A program made the position numbers and the translations under genes. Of a stretch of 64,000 nt of DNA, positions 45,181-52,941 are shown in pieces. Numbering within the stretch: position 1 is the stretch's first letter; each line of letters starts with the position of its first letter. The notes beneath the pieces were generated by a model. The model did no database searches. It was given only the letters and a program-made list of their open reading frames with translations, and was not told the DNA's origin. Location of the stretch: contig NZ_FWFD01000008.1 in assembly GCF_900163795.1 (NCBI RefSeq), forward strand, positions 62,001 through 126,000. The letters are read 5' to 3'. Source of the DNA: Vagococcus fluvialis bH819. Its GTDB lineage: Bacteria > Bacillota > Bacilli > Lactobacillales > Vagococcaceae.

Positions 45181-45232
45181 GTTAACCATTATTCAATATA
45201 CTGATCAACTTATGGTTAATTATATCAGTATA
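45181..45232. promoter_or_regulatory. Nested inverted repeats over the 44433 gene promoter/leader
   Basis: Two repeat pairs interleave: TTAACCAT (45182) with ATGGTTAA (45212), and TATACTGAT (45197) with ATCAGTATA (45224). The second right arm lies within the promoter spacer next to the -10 and its left arm in the leader, suggesting an operator or an alternative RNA/DNA fold. Confidence 0.4.
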
Positions 45233-45247
45233 ACGGAAACAAAACAA
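45219..45247 (-). promoter_or_regulatory. Promoter of the 44433 WxL gene
   Basis: Minus strand: TTGTTT, 17-base spacer, TATAAT preceded by TGA (extended -10). The leader is about 65 bases. Confidence 0.75.
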
Positions 45248-45256
45248 TAGTTTCGT

Positions 45257-45592
45257 TTAAAAAAACGCATATACTTTCTTATTATAAATCTTTTTAAACA
45301 TTAATAGTCCAAAAATAAGAACTATTAAAGCGATACCTATCAATAAAAATAACAACGTCTGTAACATTTCATTTGTTCTAGGTAATAGTTCACTCACAGT
45401 TGGTTTGACTTCTGGCTTATACACAGAAGGCTTAATTTTATCTTTTTTTATATCATCTTTCGAGAAATGAACGTTTACCTCTGTATCACCTTCTTTTTTA
45501 GGATTATTTTGTTGGTCTTGAGCATAAGAAAACGTATTAGTACACAACAAACCAAACATCAATAAGACAACAGTTATAACTCTTTTCCTCAT
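45257..45592 (-). CDS. Small LPxTN-anchored surface protein of the WxL locus
   Basis: 111 residues. Signal peptide (1-24, ending SYAQ), a short K/D/P-rich linker of about 45 residues and the sorting signal LPRTN followed by a hydrophobic helix and KKIYNKK tail. LPxTN instead of LPxTG is accepted by sortase A in enterococci. Small anchored proteins of this kind are typical of WxL operons and may link the complex covalently to the wall. AAGGAGGATG precedes the start. Confidence 0.9.
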   Translation of the reverse strand: MRKRVITVVLLMFGLLCTNTFSYAQDQQNNPKKEGDTEVNVHFSKDDIKKDKIKPSVYKPEVKPTVSELLPRTNEMLQTLLFLLIGIALIVLIFGLLMFKKIYNKKVYAFF

Positions 45593-45621
45593 AAAACATC
45601 CTCCTTTTTATATAAAACTTC

Positions 45622-45846
45622 TTATGTAAAAACTTCTATTTGTTGTTTTAGTAATGAGAACAAATAGATAATTAACCCTATATCTGACAACGAGATAATT
45701 AAAAGTAAAAAATTAAAAATATAATTTAATTTTTTTAATTTTAACTTTTTAATTAAAAAATGATCTTTTGAAAAACTTATCAAAAAGATAAGCAATGAAA
45801 TTATTGCTATCGTCGATAAAATAAAAATCCATAAATAACTAGCCAC
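45622..45846 (-). CDS. Small two-helix membrane protein of the WxL locus
   Basis: 74 residues with two membrane helices (about 5-25 and 45-65) joined by a basic loop (KKLKLKKL). The start is GTG with GGGGAGC upstream. It begins two bases after the DUF916 gene stop and is followed 29 bases later by the LPxTN gene, so it belongs to that operon. I do not recognise a family. Confidence 0.7.
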   Translation of the reverse strand: MASYLWIFILSTIAIISLLIFLISFSKDHFLIKKLKLKKLNYIFNFLLLIISLSDIGLIIYLFSLLKQQIEVFT

Positions 45847-45848
45847 GT

Positions 45849-46934
45849 TTAAGCTCCCCTTTTTGATTTGCTTTTTTTATTTTTCCTTGATTTTTTCTTA
45901 TTTTTGAGCATTTTCTCCATTTTTTTTCGTCTAGTAATTAAGTAAACAGTGATTACCAATAAAACTACAGCTTGTATTACTGCTGTTATTTTTATCCACA
46001 TTGGTGTTACAATTTTATAATCACTTTTTTCATTAATATCATCAGCCATTTTCCCTGAAATTGTGAAGTTTTCATCGAATTTCCATTCGTGCTGATCATT
46101 TTTAATAGTCATTTTATAATTAAATTCACCAGATGGAATCTGGGCTAACCCAAAATCCATCCCAAAATCAAAATTACTATTTGGGGCCATTGAACCACCT
46201 TGAATCTCTTTTTCTTTTATTTTTTTCCCTGTTTTTTTCTCTGTGATAACAGCATTTATTTTCATATTTTCAATCGTATATGGATCTGGATTTTGTAAAT
46301 TTGCTACTATCGTTCTTTGCCCATTAATTATTGTTGGTTTGACTTTCGTCAACTTTATTTTCTCTCCTGTATTAAACGGGTCTCCATTATTAGCTAGAAT
46401 CACACCCACGTTATATCCTGCGCGACTCGCCATTGGACCATCTTTCTTTGCTCCGTCAAGAAGAAATTCTATTGCCCCTAACTTAACACCTTCATATGGT
46501 TTTTCTGGTGCCTTTATTTTAAAAACAACCTTTTTTTCTTCGCCTTTAGCCAATTTAATTGATGGCGTTTCAGTTGATATTAATTCGCTTAGAGGATTTT
46601 TTAATGTTTCTTCCTTTGGTACCTTTTCTGGATAAGCATAATTTATTGATGTATTAGCTGATGTATACGCGTTTTGATATTTAACACTTATACTCACTTC
46701 CTCATCTCCAGTTGATCTGACAACTGTTTCGATAGTCTGTTCTTGCCCTGGTTCTGTTTTTAAATAGAACATGCTGATTTTAGGATCAATCTGCTTACTA
46801 TTTAGTACCGGTTCTACTGAAAATCCTAATCCCATTTCAGTATCTTTCTTAGGGTCTGCTGCACTAACGGTCATAGCGCATGATAAACTTATTACTAATA
46901 AGACAAAGCTCATTCCTATTTTTTTCATTTTCAT
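45849..46934 (-). CDS. DUF916/DUF3324 WxL-interacting surface protein (2 of 3)
   Basis: 361 residues. Signal peptide (about 1-26), DUF916 with FYLKTEPGQEQTIETVV and NAYTSANTSINY, DUF3324 with GYNVGVILAN, INAVITEKKTG and WKFDENF, a membrane helix (about 318-340) and a tail of about 20 residues made almost only of K, R, N and S. It is the most divergent of the three copies. It heads a short run with the two-helix and LPxTN genes. Confidence 0.95.
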   Translation of the reverse strand: MKMKKIGMSFVLLVISLSCAMTVSAADPKKDTEMGLGFSVEPVLNSKQIDPKISMFYLKTEPGQEQTIETVVRSTGDEEVSISVKYQNAYTSANTSINYAYPEKVPKEETLKNPLSELISTETPSIKLAKGEEKKVVFKIKAPEKPYEGVKLGAIEFLLDGAKKDGPMASRAGYNVGVILANNGDPFNTGEKIKLTKVKPTIINGQRTIVANLQNPDPYTIENMKINAVITEKKTGKKIKEKEIQGGSMAPNSNFDFGMDFGLAQIPSGEFNYKMTIKNDQHEWKFDENFTISGKMADDINEKSDYKIVTPMWIKITAVIQAVVLLVITVYLITRRKKMEKMLKNKKKSRKNKKSKSKRGA

Positions 46935-46968
46935 ATCAACAATAATCTCCTTAATCCATACATTTTAA

Positions 46969-47589
46969 TTAAGCTTTTTCCTCAACAACTAATTCTATTC
47001 TATACGTTTTATCAGATTCTAAAAGAATATTACCGACAAGTACCAATTCTTTTTTAGCAAAATAGGCAGCTTTTGTATTTTCGTATTTGTTCAATAATAC
47101 TTCTGCGGTTTCTTTATCTTTTATACCTTTTTTCTCAAACACTACATCCCCATTGATATAGCTATATCTTGTTTTACTGATTGTATATATTATAAAATTT
47201 AATGTAAAGGAAATTAATATTAGAACAATAAACAGCATCCAAAAGCTATTTACTAAACTTAATATTAACATTACTGCCAAAAATATTATACTAATTTTTA
47301 AAAAATTAGATAGATGCTCTTCAAAAAACACCTGTATTCTTAAATATTGTACTGCCAGCATATGTATAGAAACTAAGAAAAAGTAACTTACTAATGTAAT
47401 TACTGTCTGAGTCCCTCGATAATAGAATAATTCTAGTAACTGAATATCTTTTTTTGCTCCTACCGTGATCATATCCATTGCATCTGAGTAATAATTATAA
47501 AAATAAAACATATATGCACACCACAGTACTAAAAGAGTTAAAGAAATTATAATATATTTTTTCGTAAACTTAATCTTGTCATTTTTCAT
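46969..47589 (-). CDS. Four-helix membrane protein of the WxL locus
   Basis: About 206 residues. Four hydrophobic segments (about 12-32, 50-72, 90-108, 112-135) are followed by a soluble domain of about 70 residues (YINGDVVFEKKGIKDKE). I do not recognise it. The ribosome site is weak; the ATG at 47589 is the conservative start, but GTG 18 bases upstream is also possible. It starts 35 bases before the second DUF916 gene in the same direction. Confidence 0.7.
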   Translation of the reverse strand: MKNDKIKFTKKYIIISLTLLVLWCAYMFYFYNYYSDAMDMITVGAKKDIQLLELFYYRGTQTVITLVSYFFLVSIHMLAVQYLRIQVFFEEHLSNFLKISIIFLAVMLILSLVNSFWMLFIVLILISFTLNFIIYTISKTRYSYINGDVVFEKKGIKDKETAEVLLNKYENTKAAYFAKKELVLVGNILLESDKTYRIELVVEEKA

Positions 47590-47717
47590 GATTTCAATCA
47601 AACACACCTTTTTTTATTTTTTCTTTTCCATTATATTACTTTTTATCTTTTTATTCAATGTTAGGTCTTTCATTTCCAACACAAAAACTTATTGAAGTCT
47701 AAAAAACACTTAATTAT

Positions 47718-48326
47718 TTATTTATTAAACAATATCGTTTCTTTAGCGAACGTTTTATTTCTAAGTTTTAATTGACTTTCCCCATTTTTTTTATTACTAG
47801 GTACTAATTCATAGTAAAACATTTTTTCTAATTGATTATTTGGAAAAGCTTCTTTTTTTGCTTCTTCTGTATAATTAAGGACCATCTTTTCAGAATCGTC
47901 ACTTTTCAATTGATAAAATTTAATTTTTTTTAACTCTTCAATCATTTCATTAGAAACACCTTTTTTATTAACTTCCAAACTAGGCTGTACATTTTTTGTT
48001 TTGTAACGATTAACCCCAACAGGACGCAAAACGCCTTCAAATACCAACGTTAAATTAGGGTTATTTTGTATTTTTCTTATCTCGAATCGTGTTTTTTCAT
48101 TATTATTTTCAATTTTGTAAGTGCTTGATTCGGCTTCTGTCCAAACTCCCTCGATTTTATAATTAAAAGGAGCATAGTTTATGATTCCCCAAGAAAGAAT
48201 AACAACGCTGAGTAGTATAATAAAGACAAGACCAAATTCAATATATTTTTTTCCATTATGCTTTTTTTGTAGTTCCGCTAGTTCAAGTTCTTCCTCTTCA
48301 GATAATAGATTTTCGCATTCATCCAT
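47718..48326 (-). CDS. Single-pass membrane protein of the WxL locus
   Basis: 202 residues. A short acidic cytoplasmic start (LSEEEELELAELQKKH), one membrane helix (about 29-50), then an external domain of about 150 residues that looks beta-rich (GVWTEAESSTYKIEN, NLTLVFEGVLRPVG). No lipobox. Its ATG overlaps the TAA of the upstream DUF916 gene (TAATG), a sign of coupled translation and of a functional link to it. I do not recognise a family. Confidence 0.8.
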   Translation of the reverse strand: MDECENLLSEEEELELAELQKKHNGKKYIEFGLVFIILLSVVILSWGIINYAPFNYKIEGVWTEAESSTYKIENNNEKTRFEIRKIQNNPNLTLVFEGVLRPVGVNRYKTKNVQPSLEVNKKGVSNEMIEELKKIKFYQLKSDDSEKMVLNYTEEAKKEAFPNNQLEKMFYYELVPSNKKNGESQLKLRNKTFAKETILFNK

Positions 48327-49471
48327 TACATTTTCTCCTGTTTTATATCTTTTTTATGTTTCTTATTGTGTTTCACTTTTTTACTTCCATTTTGTTTTTT
48401 TCTATTTTTTTTCTTTTTCTTCAATTCTCTTCGTCTTTTTTCTTCTTTATTTTTCTTTATTTTTCTTAAAATGATATAAGCAAGTACGATTACAATAATA
48501 ATTACAGAACCAATTATAATAATAAATATTGTATTATTTTTATCTAAATCAATTGCTTTCTCGTTTAATTTCTTCGCTTCCACTGTCGTAATCTCAAATT
48601 CTTTATCCCATTCCCATTTTTGACCTGTTTCTTTAGATTCTGCTGTCATATGTATTCTATAATCGCCAGATTTAAAAGGTTGGCTTTCCCAACTAATATT
48701 AAAGTTAAAATTTGAATTAGGAGCCATTCGATATTTTTCAGCATGGCCTCGATGTAATGGTTCTTTTCCATCTTTTTTAAATACTTCTGCGCTATATGTT
48801 ATGTCATTTAATATTTGAGGTTGTTTATTTTGAATATTAGCTTTAACAACATTACGTCCACCGGTTTGACTTGCGAAAACTTTTTTCAACTGCAATTCAG
48901 CATACATGTCCTTATCTGTTTCACTCAGAACAATGCTAGTAGTATAAATTATTTCATTTTTTATACTCATTCCTGATGATTTCTCTTTTTTTTCTTTTTC
49001 AGGTTCTATTGATGAGATTTTAACAGCTCCTGATATTATTCCGTCAAATTTTGTTGAAGGCATACTTAATTTTATTTTTACTATCTCTTTTGTCTTTGCT
49101 TTAACTGTAACTTCCTTAGGCGCTTCTGCTATATCTGTTAATCCTATTTTCAGACTATCATCTTGCTTATAGTCATTTGTCGGTACGGAGTAGTTAATAA
49201 CACCTACATCATTTGTTGTAGCGTTATTTAGTTCGATTTTAACTTTTTGATCTTTATCAGTTGTATTGCTTAATTCATATTCTAACTCTTGTGTCTGATT
49301 TGGTTTCATGCGCAAATCGAAATAAGTGACATTTTTATTATGTTGGTTATCCGGCAATATGGCATTAGCCGAAATCGCTAAGGTTTCTTCAGCATTAACT
49401 TGCCTTATATTAAAAGTTAAAAGAAACAGAAGAACCAGCATAAATTTAGCTGTCTTATTTATTTTTTTCAT
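48326..49471 (-). CDS. DUF916/DUF3324 WxL-interacting surface protein (3 of 3)
   Basis: 381 residues. Signal peptide (about 1-28), DUF916 (YFDLRMKPNQTQELEYEL, NNATTNDVGVINYS), DUF3324 (with IVLSETDKD, KANIQNKQPQILNDITY and KWEWDKEFEI), a membrane helix (about 318-342) and a long, very basic tail of about 40 residues with many K. It overlaps the following membrane protein gene and lies 127 bases after the tandem WxL pair, across a moderate terminator. Confidence 0.95.
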   Translation of the reverse strand: MKKINKTAKFMLVLLFLLTFNIRQVNAEETLAISANAILPDNQHNKNVTYFDLRMKPNQTQELEYELSNTTDKDQKVKIELNNATTNDVGVINYSVPTNDYKQDDSLKIGLTDIAEAPKEVTVKAKTKEIVKIKLSMPSTKFDGIISGAVKISSIEPEKEKKEKSSGMSIKNEIIYTTSIVLSETDKDMYAELQLKKVFASQTGGRNVVKANIQNKQPQILNDITYSAEVFKKDGKEPLHRGHAEKYRMAPNSNFNFNISWESQPFKSGDYRIHMTAESKETGQKWEWDKEFEITTVEAKKLNEKAIDLDKNNTIFIIIIGSVIIIVIVLAYIILRKIKKNKEEKRRRELKKKKKNRKKQNGSKKVKHNKKHKKDIKQEKM

Positions 49472-49517
49472 TTTTTATTTTTCACCTTAAGTTTTTTTAA
49501 TTTCTAATTTAAAGCAT

Positions 49518-49548
49518 AAAAAGATATTGACCTACCAATATCTCTTTA
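49518..49548 (-). terminator. Moderate terminator after the WxL pair
   Basis: AAGATATTG/CAATATCT stem with a 6-base loop and five T on the minus strand. Partial read-through into the DUF916 gene would give high WxL and lower DUF916 levels. Confidence 0.65.
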
Positions 49549-49598
49549 TACATAATAAACTTTTTGTATTTCATTTTAATATTTTAGTAATTTTTTTA

Positions 49599-50462
49599 TT
49601 ACTGTACGTTCCCTAATTCCCATTTAAGTGTAGCGCTGTATTCTTTTTTAGGTTGTGGCATATCTGAACTAGGTACAAATAATCTAATCGATTCATATGC
49701 ACTCGCTTCACTATCTGTATTAAAGAATTGATCATAAGCCTTATCATTTTTATAATTTTCTGCAAAAACTAAAGAAGATGACGATCCGTCTGAATCACTA
49801 CCTTTTCCTTCTTTAGTATTCATTAATGAAACTTTTTGATCAGGTATTAGCGAAACATATCCTTGATTGTCCACTTCACCTACCGGAGTATTAAATATAG
49901 AATTGGCATCAGATTCTGTTGTTTTATCTAAAAGATTATTTCTTAATGAAAAATCTTTTAATTCTATCCTTGTATTAGTTAACTCACCCACACCAGCTTC
50001 AGCTGAAGCAAATTTTGAAGCAGTTACTGAAACTTGATACGCTTCTTTTGTGCCTCTTAAATTGATTACTTGTAAGAATGGTGGCAGATATTTTATTTTA
50101 CGTCCATCCTCTGCATCAAAATCTTTACCCTCTGTATAGTCTTGATATTTTATAGGTTGATTTAAATTATGTCGCTCGTCTTTTGTAGATATACGAACTT
50201 TTCCAAAGTTTAAATTCGGTACAAATGAAAAGCCAAATTCCCCATCTACAGTTATTGATCCTTCACTTTTAGGTATTGTTATCCATTGATTATATGTGCC
50301 TGGTTTTATAATGTTAAACGGGCCATTAATATTTGGATCTTTAGGTTTTTCAAATTCAACTTTCCCATTTGTTTCACCACTTGCAGCAAATGTTTTTGTT
50401 CCTACCAATGTAGCAGAAATCAAACATAAGCCTAAAGCTAAAATCGCATGATTTTTTTTCAA
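49599..50462 (-). CDS. WxL-domain-like surface protein, paralogue A
   Basis: 287 residues. Signal peptide (about 1-26, ending TFAA), a GEFGFSFVPNLNFGKVRIS stretch, VINLRGTKEAYQVSVTAS where other WxL proteins have their first W motif, and a C-terminal LKWELGN. It resembles the next gene over its whole length but is longer. The start is TTG, with AAAGGAGAGAG upstream. Confidence 0.9.
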   Translation of the reverse strand: MKKNHAILALGLCLISATLVGTKTFAASGETNGKVEFEKPKDPNINGPFNIIKPGTYNQWITIPKSEGSITVDGEFGFSFVPNLNFGKVRISTKDERHNLNQPIKYQDYTEGKDFDAEDGRKIKYLPPFLQVINLRGTKEAYQVSVTASKFASAEAGVGELTNTRIELKDFSLRNNLLDKTTESDANSIFNTPVGEVDNQGYVSLIPDQKVSLMNTKEGKGSDSDGSSSSLVFAENYKNDKAYDQFFNTDSEASAYESIRLFVPSSDMPQPKKEYSATLKWELGNVQ

Positions 50463-50481
50463 TTTAGTCTCTCTCCTTTTA

Positions 50482-51270
50482 CTAGTTAGTGTTCTCTAGA
50501 TTCCATGTAATTGTTGAACTATAAGCTTCTTTCTTAGGCGTATCCGAAGCTGGTACAGTTAATACAACTGACTTCATTTCTGAAGTAGAGGCAATCGCCT
50601 TATTTGGAGCATAATCTTTTTCAAATACTACAGATGATGCATTTCCTAATGTTTTATCGCCATCGGCACTTGAAAACACTTCGACTGGTCCACCTGAAGT
50701 TGGTATCTCCAAAGCTGCTCCTTCGGGAATAGAGATTAAACCTTGTTCTACAGCGTCCACATTACCATCATCACTATCTAATGAATTGTTTCTAGCGCTC
50801 ATATTTGATAATTTAATTTTACTGTTAAGTAACTCATGATTACTCGTTGCGCTTTTGAACAACGATGCAGAAACTGTTACTTTATATTTCTTATTAGTAC
50901 CACTCTCATTAATAACCTGAACAAAAGGAGCAATATATTTCTTTGTCGCATCATCTTTAGTAGTATAGCTAACAGGTTTTGCAAAATAATTCTGATCAGT
51001 AACAGAAATCTTAGCTGTTCCAAAATCTAAAGATGGGATAAAAGAAAATCTTATTCCTCCGTTACTTTTACTTCCAGATTCACTATCCATTGTAATAAAC
51101 TTATCTTTAGTACCTGGTTTAATTAAAGTTAATGCATCTCCTTCTGGTCCTGTTCCTTCAGTAAAGTTAACCTTACTTTTAGTTGTTGCAGCATGAACAG
51201 ACGTTGTCCCTACACTAAGTATTGTTAGCGCAGTAACTGAACAAATCAATGATAATTTAGTTAATTTCAT
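50482..51270 (-). CDS. WxL-domain-like surface protein, paralogue B
   Basis: 262 residues. Signal peptide (about 1-27, ending VHAA), IRFSFIPSLDFGTAKISV, VINESGTNKKYKVTVSAS in place of the first W motif, a VVFEKDYAPNKA segment and a C-terminal TITWNLENTN. AAAGGAGAGG lies just before the ATG. It is the first gene of the locus; a small frame upstream ends 6 bases before its start. Confidence 0.92.
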   Translation of the reverse strand: MKLTKLSLICSVTALTILSVGTTSVHAATTKSKVNFTEGTGPEGDALTLIKPGTKDKFITMDSESGSKSNGGIRFSFIPSLDFGTAKISVTDQNYFAKPVSYTTKDDATKKYIAPFVQVINESGTNKKYKVTVSASLFKSATSNHELLNSKIKLSNMSARNNSLDSDDGNVDAVEQGLISIPEGAALEIPTSGGPVEVFSSADGDKTLGNASSVVFEKDYAPNKAIASTSEMKSVVLTVPASDTPKKEAYSSTITWNLENTN

Positions 51271-51276
51271 TAATAT

Positions 51277-51381
51277 TCACCTCTCCTTTAAATAAATAAA
51301 AATCGTTAATAATAGTATGTTAATTCCTATTAGTAAACAGAAATCATCTATTATTGTTTTTAAACTCCTCCTTTCGTACAA
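51277..51381 (-). CDS. Possible small membrane peptide or leader upstream of the WxL pair
   Basis: An open frame of 29 codons runs from just after a near-perfect AAAGGAGG (51367-51374) to a TGA that overlaps the WxL ribosome site. It would encode a hydrophobic peptide with FCLLIGINILLLTIFIYL and a KER end, similar in shape to the holin-like small toxins of Lactobacillales. No standard start codon lies right after the ribosome site; a TTG (51379-51381) lies before it. It may therefore be a decayed or non-standard gene. Low confidence. Confidence 0.3.
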   Translation of the reverse strand: MYERRSLKTIIDDFCLLIGINILLLTIFIYLKER

Positions 51382-51729
51382 TTTCAAAAAAACAAACTAC
51401 ACATCACTATATTACCATATAAATTATCAGAAAAGAATTATTTACTTATATTTTTTATATGTTCTTTTATGATTATAAATCCCCATTTTTTTGATAGATT
51501 TTTTATAAATAACGTTTCTTTTATTTTTCTATATTACTATCACTTAATAAGTACTCGCCTTACAGTAATTAAATTAATTTACTTTATTAAAAAAAACATT
51601 CATTTTTAAGTAATCAACTTTTATTCTAGTTAAAATTTAAATATCACAAAAAACTATAAAATAATTATGATTTCAACAAATCAAAATTTTATATTATTTG
51701 TTAATTTTTTAAACATATAAAGATACAAC
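51382..51729. other. AT-rich upstream region of the WxL locus
   Basis: About 350 bases with no open frame that I can support. It should contain the promoter of the WxL pair (TATAGT-like -10 near 51409-51414 on the minus strand is a weak candidate). No repeat or hairpin stood out. Confidence 0.4.
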
Positions 51730-51768
51730 AAAAAATAGCGAATCTTTTATGATTTCGCTACTTTTTTA
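51730..51768 (-). terminator. Terminator of the M24 peptidase gene
   Basis: TAGCGAATC/GATTTCGCTA stem with one bulged T, 6-base loop, flanked by A and T runs. Confidence 0.8.
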
Positions 51769-51785
51769 TTATTAATATAGATTTT

Positions 51786-52877
51786 TTACCCCAACACCCT
51801 CAATTCCTTAGGATAATGATTCAAATTCTCACAACCATCTTCCGTTGCGATCACTAGATCTTCGATTCTGACCCCAACTTCACCTGGGATATAAATACCT
51901 GGTTCAATTGAGAAGATATTACCAACTTTAACCTCTTTGTGATTAGCACCTGAAACGTCACCCGCCTCATGACACTCCATCCCGATAAAATGACCTGTAC
52001 GATGAGTAAAGTATTCACCATATCCTTTTTCTGTAATATAATCACGAGCGGCTGCATCAATTTCTGCAAACGTCACACCTGGTTTTACCTTGGCTATGGC
52101 ACGTTTATTTGCTTCTAAAACCGTTTCATAGACATCTCTGTTTTTTTCAGAGACTTCTTTATAGAAGAAAGTACGTGTCATATCTGAACAGTACCCATTT
52201 TTTACACCACCGATGTCAATAATAATACTATCTCCTACTTTTACTAGACTATCATCATTCATATGATGAGGGTCTGCACCATTAGCTCCATAAGCAACTA
52301 TCGGATCAAATGAAACGCCAGAGTTACCTAACTCTTTATAAATATCAATTAATTTTTCGGTCATTGCTAATTCTGTTAATTTTTCAGGTACTAAATCAGC
52401 TAGTCTTCCTACAGCTGTATCATTATCTATCGAAACATCACGCATTTTTTGTTTTTCGTCTTCTGATTTGATGGCTCTGACATCGTCTGTAATATCAGAA
52501 CTTAATACAAATTGACTCACTTCTTTATTCACTTTCTTCATTAATGATAATAAAAACTCAGCTGACCATTGTTTATCTACAGCAATTAACTGTTCTTGAT
52601 TTAACTGCTCTGCTAAGATAGCCATTCCTTTGCCTTCATCCGTATCATCTACTTTGATGATTGGCATACCAATTTCTGCTTCTTGAATCGGGAATAATTG
52701 ATTAATAATAGCGACATGTTTCTTATCTTCCTTCAATATTAAAGCAGCTAATCTTTCACCTGCTTCAATCATCGTTCCTGTTAAGTAAAAAATAGTCATA
52801 GGATCTGAGATAACTAATTGGGGCATTTGTCTAATTTTCATCTCTTTTAGTACGTTTTCTAATCTTTCTTCAAACAT
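51786..52877 (-). CDS. Xaa-Pro peptidase, M24 family
   Basis: 363 residues. N-terminal creatinase-like domain (1-130) and a C-terminal pita-bread metallopeptidase domain with the metal ligands in DIGGVKNGYCSDMTRT, GHFIGMECHE, FSIEPGIYI and GVRIEDL. It is either a prolidase (PepQ) or an aminopeptidase P; the length and GHFIGMECHEAG context do not decide this. The ATG at 52877 follows AAGGAGGTC; an earlier in-frame start lies in the terminator of nagA. Confidence 0.92.
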   Translation of the reverse strand: MFEERLENVLKEMKIRQMPQLVISDPMTIFYLTGTMIEAGERLAALILKEDKKHVAIINQLFPIQEAEIGMPIIKVDDTDEGKGMAILAEQLNQEQLIAVDKQWSAEFLLSLMKKVNKEVSQFVLSSDITDDVRAIKSEDEKQKMRDVSIDNDTAVGRLADLVPEKLTELAMTEKLIDIYKELGNSGVSFDPIVAYGANGADPHHMNDDSLVKVGDSIIIDIGGVKNGYCSDMTRTFFYKEVSEKNRDVYETVLEANKRAIAKVKPGVTFAEIDAAARDYITEKGYGEYFTHRTGHFIGMECHEAGDVSGANHKEVKVGNIFSIEPGIYIPGEVGVRIEDLVIATEDGCENLNHYPKELRVLG

Positions 52878-52896
52878 TTTTTGACCTCCTTTTATT

Positions 52897-52933
52897 AAAA
52901 GAGACACCAAGAAAAATTCTTAGTGTCTCTTTT
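52897..52933 (-). terminator. Terminator of nagA
   Basis: AAAGAGACAC.AAGAA pairs with TTCTT.GTGTCTCTTT around a 3-base loop, then T-rich on the minus strand. Confidence 0.85.
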
Positions 52934-52941
52934 CTATACCC

